A DNA stretch of 64,000 nt from Deltaproteobacteria bacterium Ga0077539 (lineage in GTDB: Bacteria > Myxococcota_A > Polyangia > Polyangiales > Ga0077539), in the NCBI GenBank assembly GCA_001465015.1, contig LNEO01000108.1, positions 1 to 64,000 on the forward strand, written 5' to 3'. The notes under the pieces are model-generated. The model saw nothing but the letters and a program-made list of their open reading frames with translations, did not search any database and was not told the DNA's origin. The position numbers were made by a program, and so were the translations under genes. Positions 8,477 to 17,878 of this stretch are shown piece by piece (position 1 is the stretch's first letter; each line of letters opens with the position of its first letter).

Positions 8477-10060
8477 TCAGCGCGCCGCCCGGCTCGTCAC
8501 ACGCGTCACCATCGCCGCGATCGCGACGAACAACACCACGAGCGGAACAGCGACCCACGCGCGCCCTCGCGCGATCGCCGCGTCGCACCCGACCGCCGCG
8601 AGCGCAGCGAACAGCGCGACGGCGAGCCCGCTGAGCAGGCCACGCGTCGCGGAGACGAGCGCTACGAGCATCGAGAGGGCCATCGTCCGCGGCAAGAACC
8701 GCATCGTCGAGCCGAGCATCTCGAGCGCCGGCGCGTAGCTGGTCCCCACGGCGAGGGTGCCGCCGATCGAAGCGGCGACCATTCCTGCGGCGAGCCCGGC
8801 GCCAGCCAACACGGCCCATCGAACACCGCGGGTCTTGCTGACGCGATCGCCGAGAATCGCCGCGGTCGCGCTCCAGAGCAGGGCTCCGGCGACGGCGGCG
8901 AGCGTGACTCCCGAGCGGCTGCGAAGCGCGACGTTCACGCCCGTCAACGCCGCCTCGCCCATCGCCACGAAGGGCCGAGCCGCGATTCCCAACAAGAGCC
9001 ACACGATCGCACGCTCGAGCGAGAGCGCTCGGCCCACTGCGAGAACAGCGAACATCGCGATCGCGAGCGGCGTAAACACCACCGCCAGGTACCTCGGCAA
9101 CGCCAGCGGGATCATCCAGAGCGCGAGCGTCGCCGCAGAAACGAGCGCGGCGATCGAGTCGATGGGCGTTCGGCGCACCGGCATCGCGACGGACACCCGC
9201 GCCGAGCGCGGCGGGTCTTCTTTTGCGACGCTGCGCACGCGGCGCGCGAGCGCCCACGTCCCGACCAGCGCCAACATCGCCCAGGCGATCGCAAGCGGCT
9301 CGGCGACGAACGGCGCGACAGAGATCACGCCCCACGGAACAGCGTTGTACAGCCCGTGCGCAAGCGTCGCGACGACGAGCGCCACGAGCGATCCGCGCGG
9401 CGTCGGAAGCTCGAGCGCTCGGGCGTGAATGGCGGCCTGCGCGAGGATCGTCCCGTACGTCGCGCCAAAGAGCGTATGCGCGAACACCGGCGGAATCGCT
9501 CGCAACGCGAGCCACTCGAGCGGCAGCGCGTTGCCGTCGAGCGCGATCGCGAAGTACACGACGTTCTCGCGAAAGGCGAAGCCCGCGCCGACCGCGACGC
9601 CCGCGGTCGCGATCGCCTCTCGATCCTCGTCGCAGTCCGAGGGAGTGAGCATCGCCGCGAGCAAGAGCGCCTTGGCGAGCTCTTCGGTGACCGGCGCCCA
9701 CAGCGCGCGAAACAGCCCTGAATCTCCAGCGATTCCAAGGCGCCTCGCGGCGCCCGCGAGCTCGATGCAGAGCCACGCGCTGACGACGCCGGCGACGAAG
9801 TGCCGCGCGCGCAGCGCGCTCCTTCGCGGCGCGACCAGGATGAGCGCGGCGAGCGCAGGTCCGAGCGCCGCCGCCAACACCGAGAGAAACAGCACGGGCC
9901 GCGCCCACGCCCGCGCGAGGTGCGCAGAGAAGAGCCAGAGTCCGCCGACGCCGAGCACGCCGACCGCGAGGGCCGTCGACAGTCGCTCGAGCTCCTTGCG
10001 CGCCCACGGCTCGCGCGTGTTGACTTCGGGATCGACGAGATCGTGCGAGGGCTCTTCCAC
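8477..10060 (-). CDS. PrsW-family intramembrane metalloprotease
   Basis: This 527-residue protein has many membrane helices over its full length. The N-terminal half carries the PrsW (PF13367) signature: EELAKALL (Glu pair), FRENVVYF, and HTLFGATYG with a later HGLYN, which together form the proposed metal site. PrsW-type proteases perform site-1-like cleavage of anti-sigma factors in Bacillus; the substrate here is unknown. The C-terminal half (about residues 280-527) is an additional bundle of hydrophobic helices not present in short PrsW proteins. The start is GTG. The gene begins 22 bases after the stop of the Ser/Thr kinase gene on the same strand, so the two probably form an operon. Confidence 0.82.
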   Translation of the reverse strand: MEEPSHDLVDPEVNTREPWARKELERLSTALAVGVLGVGGLWLFSAHLARAWARPVLFLSVLAAALGPALAALILVAPRRSALRARHFVAGVVSAWLCIELAGAARRLGIAGDSGLFRALWAPVTEELAKALLLAAMLTPSDCDEDREAIATAGVAVGAGFAFRENVVYFAIALDGNALPLEWLALRAIPPVFAHTLFGATYGTILAQAAIHARALELPTPRGSLVALVVATLAHGLYNAVPWGVISVAPFVAEPLAIAWAMLALVGTWALARRVRSVAKEDPPRSARVSVAMPVRRTPIDSIAALVSAATLALWMIPLALPRYLAVVFTPLAIAMFAVLAVGRALSLERAIVWLLLGIAARPFVAMGEAALTGVNVALRSRSGVTLAAVAGALLWSATAAILGDRVSKTRGVRWAVLAGAGLAAGMVAASIGGTLAVGTSYAPALEMLGSTMRFLPRTMALSMLVALVSATRGLLSGLAVALFAALAAVGCDAAIARGRAWVAVPLVVLFVAIAAMVTRVTSRAAR

Positions 10061-10082
10061 GATGTCGTCTCTGCGCGTTGGT

Positions 10083-11264
10083 TCAGCGGGGAGCCGCGTT
10101 GTTTGCGCTCGCCGACCGTTGCGTGATGATCCAGGCCAGCCCGGCGCCCACGCCGATCGCAGCGAGGAGCGCCGCGACCATGAACGCGAGCCGCAGCGAC
10201 TGTCTCGGCCGCTTCTTTTCGAGCGGAGCAGGGATGTCGTCGTCCGACACGATCTCGAGAATCTCTGTCGGCAGGTGCGCTCCCGCCTTGCGCATCAGCG
10301 GAACCGCCGCGGTCATGTCCGCGGAAGGCGGCATCGACGGTCCCGCCTTGGGGCTCATCGAAGGCGCTGCGGCGCCGACGTGAAGCGCTTCGAGCAGAGC
10401 GATTCGCATGCTCTTGGCGTCGGGGAAGCGGTCTTGCTTGCGCTTTGCGAGCGCTCTCAACACAACGGCCTCGAGGCGCGGATCGGCGTCGGGTCGCCGT
10501 CGGGTCGGAGGCTCGACGGGGTCCGAGAGGTGCTTGAGGATCACCTCGAACGCGCTCTCGGCGGTGAACGGAAGCGTGCCCGTCATCATCTCGTAGAGCA
10601 TGACGCCGCACGCGTAGATGTCTGCTCGACCGTCGAGCTCTTCGCCCCGCGCTTGCTCGGGCGACATATACTCGGGAGTGCCGTGCACGGTCCCGTCGCG
10701 CGTCAGGTTGAGGCTGTCCTCGCTGGCGGTGTTGGCGATGCTCTTGGCGATGCCGAAGTCGGCGACCTTCACCACCTCGACGAGGTTGCCGTGCTCGTCG
10801 GGGCGCTGAACGAGCATCACGTTCTCTGGCTTGAGATCGCGGTGCACGATCCCGAGGTCGTGCGCCGCCTGCAACACCGATAGCACCTGCGCGATGATCT
10901 TCGCCGAGCGGTCGGGGCCGAGCGGCCAGTCCTCGAAGATCGCGCGGTACAGCTCGCGCCCCTCGAGAAACTCCATCGCCAGGTAGGTCATCCCGTCTGG
11001 CTCGACGCCAAAATCAACGACCTGGACGCTGTTGGGGTGCTCGAGCTTGCTCGCCGCGCGGGCCTCGCGACGAAACCGCGCCTGCGCCGTCGGGTTGTCC
11101 ATCAAGTGCCGAGCGAGGATCTTCACCGCGAGGGGGCGCCCCAACGTCAGGTGCATCGCTCGATACACGGTCCCGGTCGCGCCTGTTCCCGCGACAGCGT
11201 CGAGCCGATATTTTTCGGCGATCACACGACCGAGCAGCGGATCATTCGGAGCGGCGGTAGCCAC
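10083..11264 (-). CDS. Membrane-anchored Ser/Thr protein kinase
   Basis: A Hanks-type kinase domain fills residues 10-275. It has a Gly-rich loop AGTGATGTVYRA, the ATP lysine in LAVKIL, HRDLKPENVML in the catalytic loop, DFGIAKS for metal binding, and TPEYMSPEQ in the activation segment. A Pro/Ala/Ser-rich linker leads to one transmembrane helix near the C-terminus (about residues 360-380, LAFMVAALLAAIGVGAGLAW), followed by a short tail. The kinase therefore faces the cytoplasm, and there is no extracellular sensor domain of any size. Start codon GTG. Such kinases are numerous in myxobacteria. It lies upstream of, and probably in an operon with, the PrsW-like protease. Confidence 0.93.
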   Translation of the reverse strand: MATAAPNDPLLGRVIAEKYRLDAVAGTGATGTVYRAMHLTLGRPLAVKILARHLMDNPTAQARFRREARAASKLEHPNSVQVVDFGVEPDGMTYLAMEFLEGRELYRAIFEDWPLGPDRSAKIIAQVLSVLQAAHDLGIVHRDLKPENVMLVQRPDEHGNLVEVVKVADFGIAKSIANTASEDSLNLTRDGTVHGTPEYMSPEQARGEELDGRADIYACGVMLYEMMTGTLPFTAESAFEVILKHLSDPVEPPTRRRPDADPRLEAVVLRALAKRKQDRFPDAKSMRIALLEALHVGAAAPSMSPKAGPSMPPSADMTAAVPLMRKAGAHLPTEILEIVSDDDIPAPLEKKRPRQSLRLAFMVAALLAAIGVGAGLAWIITQRSASANNAAPR

Positions 11265-11327
11265 AGCAGAGCGGGGGATCGTAAACCAATTTGGCCACTG
11301 GTGAACGGCCGATCGTCTCGCTCGAGA

Positions 11328-12533
11328 TCAGCGAGCGAAAACCCCCACGTAGATCGGCATGGGCCTGAAGCGATTGCTCCCGCGAACGGTCAGCGAGAAG
11401 GGCGTGTTCGTCGTCCGTCGCCGAAAGCCGTATTGCGCGTCGGCCTCGAAGCGCGGCTCGTACGTGCGGCCGTCGATCGTGAGCTGCGTAAGGATCTGTT
11501 GAGGCGCGCTGGTGACGAGCGTCACGTCGCGATCGGCGGCGACATAGCAGGTAAACGTCATCGTCGCGCCAACGTCGATGGTGCCGCTGAAGGGCCGGGC
11601 GCAGATGTCGATCGCGCCAGCAGGAGGCTCCGCTGGAGGCGGCTCCATACCGGGAGGCGGCTCCATACCCGGAGGCGGCTCCATACCCGGAGGCGGCTCC
11701 ATGCCGGGAGGCGGCTCGACGGGCGGTGGCGCCATGCCGGGCGGTGGCTCCATGCCGCTGCCTCCTCCCGTGGCGGCGATCGCCTCGTCGATCATCGTCG
11801 CGTGCGAATCGACTCGTGTGTACACGCCGACCCCGCCCTCGCAGGTCGACGCCGTCCCCCGTGACACGACGCCGATCACGCGGCCCGCACGGTTGAACAT
11901 CGGCCCGCCCGAGTCGCCGTAGCAAGGCAACGGTCGTGCGGTGAGCAGCTCCTTGGCGACGACCCGACCGATCGCGCCGGTCCCGCGATACTTGCGACCG
12001 GATGGGAGGCCGCGGCGGCTTCCCTCGGTCTGCCCGTAGCCGATGCCCACGACCGCTTCGCCAACGGTTGGAGCAGCGCGCGACCACGCGTAGGGAGTGA
12101 GCGTTCCCGCTCGGTCCAGCAACAACACAGCGATGTCGTTGCCGTCGAACATGTTGCCGCTCGTCGTGCGAACCTCGGTCACGCGCGCGTACACCGCGCG
12201 GCCGTCGGCCGTCGGCCCGGTCCCGACGCTCAGTCGGCTGGCCGGTGTCCTCGCGCCGCCGTTCTCGATGCAGTGGCGCGCCGTGAGCACGACGCGCGGC
12301 GCGACCAACGATCCAGTGCACATAAAGCGCCCGTCGGTCATCAGGTACAGCGTCGCTGGATCCCCGTCGTAGGCAGCGCCGTTGATGATGCTCTCGGTCG
12401 AAGGTCCGAGGTCCTCCCACGAACCGACCTCGCCTTCCGCGCAACCACCGAGCGACAACGCGCCCAACGTCAGCGCGACGGCCGACGTGACAACGAACGA
12501 ACCTGCGAGCCGAGCGGGCGGTGTGCGTCCCAT
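11328..12533 (-). CDS. Trypsin-like serine protease lipoprotein with PPPGME repeats
   Basis: A lipoprotein signal (lipobox LSLGGC, Cys 31) precedes a chymotrypsin-fold S1 protease domain with the complete triad: H87 in LTARHC, D133 in NDIAVLLLD and S208 in CYGDSGGP. A Pro-rich linker follows, made of PPPGME-type hexapeptides (about residues 275-315). It is encoded by a run of nearly identical 18-base units. A C-terminal beta-rich domain of about 90 residues completes the protein. The ATG at 12533 gives a standard lipoprotein leader; an upstream in-frame ATG at 12638 adds 35 residues with no leader features. The protein is probably exported and membrane-anchored. Confidence 0.9.
   Translation of the reverse strand: MGRTPPARLAGSFVVTSAVALTLGALSLGGCAEGEVGSWEDLGPSTESIINGAAYDGDPATLYLMTDGRFMCTGSLVAPRVVLTARHCIENGGARTPASRLSVGTGPTADGRAVYARVTEVRTTSGNMFDGNDIAVLLLDRAGTLTPYAWSRAAPTVGEAVVGIGYGQTEGSRRGLPSGRKYRGTGAIGRVVAKELLTARPLPCYGDSGGPMFNRAGRVIGVVSRGTASTCEGGVGVYTRVDSHATMIDEAIAATGGGSGMEPPPGMAPPPVEPPPGMEPPPGMEPPPGMEPPPGMEPPPAEPPAGAIDICARPFSGTIDVGATMTFTCYVAADRDVTLVTSAPQQILTQLTIDGRTYEPRFEADAQYGFRRRTTNTPFSLTVRGSNRFRPMPIYVGVFAR
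11635..11706. repeat. Four 18-base tandem repeats (PPPGME coding)
   Basis: Four copies of GGAGGCGGCTCCATACCC (last base C or G; the fourth has ATGCCG) stand head to tail at 11635, 11653, 11671 and 11689. More degenerate copies run on to about 11757. They encode the Pro-rich linker of the protease. Near-identity at the DNA level suggests recent expansion by slippage, so copy number may vary between strains. Confidence 0.95.
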
Positions 12534-12668
12534 CCAACCCAGTACTGCAAGCGCACTGCCACTGGGCCAAACCAGGACGACTGCTGGAAATTCGCTGCTG
12601 TTTCGAGAGAACGCAGGCACACCGACATCGCGCGACATGGGCTGTCCGGCGGTCGCCTGGGCGATCTT

Positions 12669-13871
12669 CTACCCAGCCCGCGTCTCGCTGGCTCGAGCTC
12701 GCGACACAGAAAGCAGCACTGCTGCGAAGAGCGCGAGGGCCGCGCTCGTCCACCACGCATAGCGACCATCGCCGACCGAGAGCAGCACAGCGAAGAGCAG
12801 ACTCGCGACGAGCGAGCCGACGCCCGTCACCAGCGAGAACAGCCCGTACGCTCGTCCGAGCCCCTGCCCGCCCGCGAAGCTCGCGACGAGCGCCTTTTCG
12901 GCCCCCTCGGTCAAGCCATAGTACGCGCCGTACACCACCGTCACGCCCACCAGCGCTGCGGTGCCGCGCACCAACGGAAACGCGACGTACGCGAGCGCAT
13001 ACACGACCCAGCCGATCGCTAACGACCGACGCTTGCCCACGCGCTGCGCCAGCGCTGCGCCCGGCGCCGCGGCCACGGCCCGCACCAGCGCGAGCGCGGC
13101 CCAGATCAACGCGACGTCCCTCACGCTCGCGCCAGCCTTGAGGGCCTGCGCCACGATGAAGACGTCGCTCGCGTTGCTGAGCGCGAAGAGCCCGACCACC
13201 ACGAGATACCGCTTGAATTCGTGGGAGATCTCTCCCTGGCTCGTCGTCGATCGGACCGCCTCGGACGCCTCCTTCGGTCGGTCGCGCACCAGAAATACGA
13301 TCGCCAACAACGCCAGCGCGCCAGGCACGGCCGTCGCCCACGCGACAGCGCGAACGTTATCGGGCCACAGCGACAACAGCCCGACCGCGACCAGCGGACC
13401 CACGACGGCGCCCGCGTTGTCCATCGCGCGATGAAAGCCAAAGGCCACTGCGCGTCGCTCGCTGGGAGTGTCCTCGGCGATCAGCGCGTCGCGCGGCGCC
13501 GAGCGCAGTCCTTTTCCAACGCGATCGACGACGCGAACGACAAGCGCGTGCCACGGCAGCGTCGCGAGCGCGAGCAAGGGCCGCGCGACCGACGAGAGCC
13601 CGTAGCCAGCAAGCACAAACGGCTTTCGTCGCCGAAGTCGATCCGAACGCTTACCGACGAGGTACTTTACGAGCGCGGCCGTGGCGTCGGCAGCCCCTTC
13701 GATCACCCCTGCCCACGCGACGCTGACGTGCATGCCCTTGGCGAGCAGCACCGGCAGCAGCGGCCAGATCATGTCCGACGCCGCGTCGGTAAAAAAGCTC
13801 ACGAGTCCCAGCGCGATCACGGTCCGGCTGAGCCCTTGGCGAGAGCGTTCTCCCTGCGCCTGTTCGGTCAC
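12669..13871 (-). CDS. MFS transporter
   Basis: This 400-residue protein has twelve predicted hydrophobic helices and reads as a major facilitator superfamily permease. The N-terminal half has FFTDAASDMIWPLLPVLL and the helix 2-3 loop VGKRSDRLRRRKPFVLAGYG, which resembles MFS motif A (GxLsDRxGRR). A second loop copy occurs after helix 8 (QRVGKRRSLAIG). The RVVDRVGKGLRSAPRDAL segment after helix 4 is typical of a widespread uncharacterised MFS group. The substrate cannot be told. Start codon GTG. The gene is transcribed on its own; the gene upstream on the other strand is apaG. Confidence 0.85.
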   Translation of the reverse strand: MTEQAQGERSRQGLSRTVIALGLVSFFTDAASDMIWPLLPVLLAKGMHVSVAWAGVIEGAADATAALVKYLVGKRSDRLRRRKPFVLAGYGLSSVARPLLALATLPWHALVVRVVDRVGKGLRSAPRDALIAEDTPSERRAVAFGFHRAMDNAGAVVGPLVAVGLLSLWPDNVRAVAWATAVPGALALLAIVFLVRDRPKEASEAVRSTTSQGEISHEFKRYLVVVGLFALSNASDVFIVAQALKAGASVRDVALIWAALALVRAVAAAPGAALAQRVGKRRSLAIGWVVYALAYVAFPLVRGTAALVGVTVVYGAYYGLTEGAEKALVASFAGGQGLGRAYGLFSLVTGVGSLVASLLFAVLLSVGDGRYAWWTSAALALFAAVLLSVSRARASETRAG

Positions 13872-13969
13872 GACCCGCGACGCTACCAGCGTCGAGTCGC
13901 TCGCCTCAGTCGATCATCGTCGTTTTCTCGCCCTTGCCGTCTCGGCGCGCGGGCGGCATCGTCTCGCTC

Positions 13970-14353
13970 GTGTCCAACGCCGTGACCCGTGGCATCCGCG
14001 TAAGCGTGAAGTGCAAGTACCTGCCCGAGCGCAGCTCGCCGTCGCAGAAGCAGTTCGTCTTTTCGTACACCGTTCGAATCACCAACGAAGGGACAGAGAC
14101 CGCCCAGCTTCGATCGCGGCACTGGATCATCACCGACGCGAACAACCTCGTTCAAGAGGTGCGAGGCGAAGGGGTCGTCGGCGCGCAGCCCGTCCTCAAA
14201 GCCGGACAGTACTTCGAGTACACGAGCTTCTGCGCCATCGCGACGTCTCGCGGCTCGATGAACGGGACGTACCAAATGATCACCGACAGCGGCGAGCGCT
14301 TCGACGCGATCATCGCGCCGTTCGACCTGGCGCTGCCACACTCGATCAACTGA
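13970..14353 (+). CDS. apaG: ApaG domain protein
   Basis: The 127-residue product matches ApaG (PF04379), a fibronectin-type-III-like fold of about 125 residues. Visible are VSVKCKYLPERSSPSQKQFVF, YTVRITNEG, RSRHWIITDANN, VRGEGVVGAQPVLKAGQYFEYTS and GSMNGTYQMI. ApaG was linked to Co2+ resistance and Mg2+ efflux in Salmonella, but its biochemical role is unknown. GTG at 13970 gives the usual family N-terminus (SNAVTRGIRV); a TTG 36 bases upstream would add only a poor leader. The stop lies 28 bases before def, and the pair is probably co-transcribed. Confidence 0.9.
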   Translation: MSNAVTRGIRVSVKCKYLPERSSPSQKQFVFSYTVRITNEGTETAQLRSRHWIITDANNLVQEVRGEGVVGAQPVLKAGQYFEYTSFCAIATSRGSMNGTYQMITDSGERFDAIIAPFDLALPHSIN

Positions 14354-14381
14354 GCGCGAAGAGACGCGAGAGAGAACGACG

Positions 14382-14957
14382 ATGACCATCCGAAAGATCG
14401 CGACCATCGGACACCCGGTGCTTCGAGAGCGCTCGCGAGAGCTCTCTCGACAAGAGCTCGCCATGCCCGAGACGCAGCGCTTCATCGATGACCTCATCGA
14501 GACGATGCGCGACGCCAGCGGCGCTGGGCTCGCCGCGCCGCAGGTGTACGAGCCGATTCGGATCGTCGCCGTCGAGGTCAAGAAGAACCCCCGATATCCC
14601 TACAAGCCCGACATTCCGCTCACAGTTCTGGTCAACCCCGTGCTCGAGCCGATCACCGATGAGAAGTTCGACAACTACGAGGGATGCCTGAGCGTGCCCA
14701 ACCTCCGAGGCGTCGTGTCGCGCTTCACACAGGTTCGCCTGCGCGCGTGGGACCGCGACGGGGGCGAGGTCGACAAGGTCTTCAAGGGCTTGTCCGCAGG
14801 CACATTTCAGCACGAGTGCGACCACCTCGACGGAATGATCTTCGTCGATCGCGTCACGGACACTCGAACGCTCACGACTTGGGGAGACTTCGAGCGCTAT
14901 CACATGGCGGCCTTCGTCGAGCGCGCCAAGGCCCTCGTCGAACGCTACGGCGGCTGA
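14382..14957 (+). CDS. def: Peptide deformylase
   Basis: Def removes the formyl group from the N-terminal methionine of new proteins. All three family motifs are present: GAGLAAPQ (residues 47-54), EGCLS (C102 is a metal ligand) and QHECDHLDG (H144 and H148 metal ligands, E145 catalytic). At 191 residues it is a little longer than the E. coli enzyme, with a C-terminal helix typical of proteobacterial and myxobacterial forms. It follows apaG on the same strand. Confidence 0.96.
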   Translation: MTIRKIATIGHPVLRERSRELSRQELAMPETQRFIDDLIETMRDASGAGLAAPQVYEPIRIVAVEVKKNPRYPYKPDIPLTVLVNPVLEPITDEKFDNYEGCLSVPNLRGVVSRFTQVRLRAWDRDGGEVDKVFKGLSAGTFQHECDHLDGMIFVDRVTDTRTLTTWGDFERYHMAAFVERAKALVERYGG

Positions 14958-15094
14958 CCAGGACTCGCACGGGACCGCGAAATGATGCGCCGCGGCGAGC
15001 GAGCGCCGCATGTTCTGCGTGTTGACCGCCAGCTCGAAGTGCTACCGTGCGCCACTCGCTTCGCCGCCCCGCCTTTCGTTCGGAGGTCTTGTCG

Positions 15095-16336
15095 ATGGCT
15101 CGGATTGTTGCTGCTCTTCGCGCGTCGTTGTTCTGCACAGTTCCCATCGCGCTCTTTGGCTGTGCGGCCGACGTCGCGCAGACGTCGCAAGCGATCTTCG
15201 GCGGCGTCGACGACGCGACGCACACCAACGTCGTCGGCATCGTCATTCAAGGTGGCGCCGGCTTCGGCACCTGTACGGGCTCGTTGATCGCGCCCAACCT
15301 CGTGCTGACCGCGAGGCACTGCGTCTCGGAGGTGTCGGGAGACGGCATCGTCTGTTCGCGCTTCACGCAGAACGGCGTGACCTACGAGCCGTCGCTCTCG
15401 GCCGCGCCTTACAACGCGGGCAGCTTCCTGGTGACCACCGATCAGTTCATCACGATGCGCTCGCGCTTCTACCGAGTGCTCGACGTGTGGGTGCCCGACA
15501 ACAGCACCGACCAGCCGATGTGCGGCCGAGACATCGCGCTCTTGCGGCTCTCGACGTCGGTTCAGACCGTCGCGCCCATCGAGCCAAGACTCGATATCGC
15601 GCCGAGGGTCAACGACATCTTCACCGCCAGCGGATACGGCGCCACCAACGCGCGCGGCAGCGGATCGGGAAGCCGGCGCATGCGCGAAGGGCTCAAGGTC
15701 GAGCACGTCGGCCTCGCGCAAGCGCGACCCGGCCTGACAGTGTTGACGCAAGAAGAGTGGCTCGCGGATACGGGGACCTGTCAGGGCGACTCCGGCGGAC
15801 CTGCGCTCGATGAGCTCGGCGCGGTGTTCGGAATCCTCTCGCGCGGCGATGCGAGGTCTTGCAGCTCGCCTGTGTACACGCGGGTCGATTCGTACGCGCG
15901 CTGGATTCGAGAGCGCGGCCGCGCCGCGGCGATGGCCGGGGGCTACACGCCCCCGACGTGGGTCGAGCCTCCGCAGGCTCGGTCCGGCGTGATCGGCGAC
16001 GAGTGCCGCACCGACGATCAGTGCGACGTTCCACTGCAGTGTTTGCCCATCGGAACCGCGCGCCGCTGCACCACCGACGACTGCACCGCGTGCCCCACCG
16101 GCTGGGTGTGCAACGAGGCTGGGCGCATGTGCATTCCTGATCCCGCGATCCCGCCGCCCCCACCGCCGGACTCCGGCGTCAGCGCGCCCGACGGCGGGCC
16201 CGACGGCGGCTCGACGCCCGGCGGGATGAGCGGCGGCTGCTCGGTCAACCGTGGCGCGCAGCGGTCCAGCGGGCTCGCGGCGCTCGCGGGCCTCGCGATC
16301 GCCTTCGCAGCGTCGCGCCGCCGTCGCGCGCGCTGA
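15095..16336 (+). CDS. Trypsin-like serine protease lipoprotein with Cys-rich module and MYXO-CTERM-like tail
   Basis: The ATG at 15095 has the Shine-Dalgarno sequence GGAGG 8-12 bases upstream. The lipobox is ALFGC (Cys 23). The S1 domain has H75 (TARHC), D146 (GRDIALL) and S233 (CQGDSGGP). Beyond it is a Cys-rich segment of about 50 residues with eight Cys (from DECRTDDQCD to RMCIPD), like the small disulfide modules of myxobacterial secreted proteins. A Pro/Gly/Asp linker follows. The last 40 residues (GGCSV, then a hydrophobic helix, then RRRRAR) look like a MYXO-CTERM sorting signal. Carrying both an N-terminal lipobox and a C-terminal sorting tail is notable. Confidence 0.88.
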   Translation: MARIVAALRASLFCTVPIALFGCAADVAQTSQAIFGGVDDATHTNVVGIVIQGGAGFGTCTGSLIAPNLVLTARHCVSEVSGDGIVCSRFTQNGVTYEPSLSAAPYNAGSFLVTTDQFITMRSRFYRVLDVWVPDNSTDQPMCGRDIALLRLSTSVQTVAPIEPRLDIAPRVNDIFTASGYGATNARGSGSGSRRMREGLKVEHVGLAQARPGLTVLTQEEWLADTGTCQGDSGGPALDELGAVFGILSRGDARSCSSPVYTRVDSYARWIRERGRAAAMAGGYTPPTWVEPPQARSGVIGDECRTDDQCDVPLQCLPIGTARRCTTDDCTACPTGWVCNEAGRMCIPDPAIPPPPPPDSGVSAPDGGPDGGSTPGGMSGGCSVNRGAQRSSGLAALAGLAIAFAASRRRRAR

Positions 16337-16347
16337 TCGTCAGGCGC

Positions 16348-17733
16348 TCAGCGCTGAACCCACGCGCCGTGAAAGCCGTACGGGACACGGCGCTTCAAGA
16401 GAACCCGCGCGACGGGGTTCGCGTCCATCGATCGCGCGTCGACGATGCGCAGCTCGCTGCGATTTTCGCGGCGGTTGTGCGCAAAACCCACGATCCAGCC
16501 GTCGTCCTCGCTCGTCGCGCCGCGGCGCGACACGAACACGCCTTCGCCGCCGAACACGTCGCTCCCGTGCTCGTGGACGATCGAGCGCCCCGCCGATAGG
16601 TCGTACTTGATCCAGCCATCGGAGAACTGATCGGCGTCGCCGAGCGGCGAGGCGTCCTTCACGCGAGCGGTGTACGCGTAGCGCGCCTCGCGCCCGGCCA
16701 CACCCTCGTGAATCCGAGGAAAATCACTGGACACATCGTCGATCGGCGACTCGCGCACGACGCCGCTCGACAGCTCGATCACCCAGCGGTGCAGGCGCGC
16801 CGAGTTGGCCTGCACGGTCCCGTCTTCGAAGTCGATCGACGCCTTGGGCATTCGGCAGCCGACGATCACGATGGTGCCGTCGAGCTCGTACGCGTTTGCG
16901 TAGTGAAACACGTAGCACGACGGCGCTTCGAACCATCGCACCGGCGCCGTCGCGTCCCCTCGCGGAATCACCGCGAACCGCGTGGGAAGATCCTCGCGAA
17001 ACACGAACGGATCGGCGCCAGCCATCGCGCGCTCGACCTCGAACAAGAACGGAAACACCGGAATCACGGCGAAGTTTTTTGTGATCACGAAATCATGAAT
17101 CATCGACCCGCACTGCAGCGGCACCTCGCGCGCGAGGGTCAGCGCTCCGGACGGGCTCACCTCGCCGTACGTGAGGTACGGCGGCGCGATCATGTTGTAG
17201 CCAAAGAAGCACAGCTCGCCGGTCGACGGGTCGACTCGCGGGTGCGCGGTGCACGGAAAATCGAGCTTCCCGCCGAAGGTCTCGAGCCCCACCGTCTCGA
17301 GCGTCGAGGGCGAGACCTCGTGCGGCGGCCCCGCCTCCCACAGCGCGAGCAGCTTTCCGTGATGGTGGACCAGCGCAGTGTTCGCGGTGTTGCCGCGCGT
17401 CGGCCCGTTGGGGTTTTCGAAGTCTGGCATCCCGAGGTCGCCGGCCCACAGCGCGCGGCCCGCGTCGTGCTCGCGCTGCCATCCCTCCGTCCTGACGTAG
17501 CGATTGCGGTAGCGCGCTCGGCCCTCGCGCAGCTCGACCGCGTGCAGCATCCCGTCGCCCGCAAACCAGTGATAGGTCTGCAGCGGATGAAACTGTGGGT
17601 TGGGCCCGTTGCGCACGAACCAACCATCCAGCTCCCGCGGAACCTCGCCGATCACCTCGAGCCCGTCGTCGTCGCGCTCGTCGGTCACCGGCGCAAAGTT
17701 GCCCTCGAGAAATTTGCTCTTCGCTGGTTGCAT
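16348..17733 (-). CDS. Carotenoid oxygenase (carotenoid cleavage dioxygenase family)
   Basis: The 461-residue protein belongs to the RPE65/CCO family (PF03055), Fe(II) enzymes that cleave carotenoids or related polyenes. The start is recognisable as EVPRELDGWFVRNGPNPQF followed by YHWFAGDGMLHAV. The four iron His ligands fall in TAHPRVD, IHDFVIT, VFHYANAYE and GFHGAWVQ at the C-terminus. ATG 17733 begins just before the conserved N-terminus, with an AGGAAA Shine-Dalgarno-like sequence upstream; the longer reading frame to 17931 is Arg-rich and unsupported. The substrate is unknown. A CrtYcd-like cyclase and a desaturase-like gene lie at 50-53 kb, so carotenoid chemistry recurs in the window. 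Confidence 0.92.
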   Translation of the reverse strand: MQPAKSKFLEGNFAPVTDERDDDGLEVIGEVPRELDGWFVRNGPNPQFHPLQTYHWFAGDGMLHAVELREGRARYRNRYVRTEGWQREHDAGRALWAGDLGMPDFENPNGPTRGNTANTALVHHHGKLLALWEAGPPHEVSPSTLETVGLETFGGKLDFPCTAHPRVDPSTGELCFFGYNMIAPPYLTYGEVSPSGALTLAREVPLQCGSMIHDFVITKNFAVIPVFPFLFEVERAMAGADPFVFREDLPTRFAVIPRGDATAPVRWFEAPSCYVFHYANAYELDGTIVIVGCRMPKASIDFEDGTVQANSARLHRWVIELSSGVVRESPIDDVSSDFPRIHEGVAGREARYAYTARVKDASPLGDADQFSDGWIKYDLSAGRSIVHEHGSDVFGGEGVFVSRRGATSEDDGWIVGFAHNRRENRSELRIVDARSMDANPVARVLLKRRVPYGFHGAWVQR

Positions 17734-17878
17734 GTCTTTCCTCGTTACCCTGACACACGACTGTGAACAGTCGCGCCTCGCGCGTCGAGCGCACTCTCTT
17801 CGCGAGTCTCGAGCGCGACCGTCGAATTGACCGCGCCGCCCCTGGGTGCGGCCCGTTTGTTCGTGGCACGATGCGATC

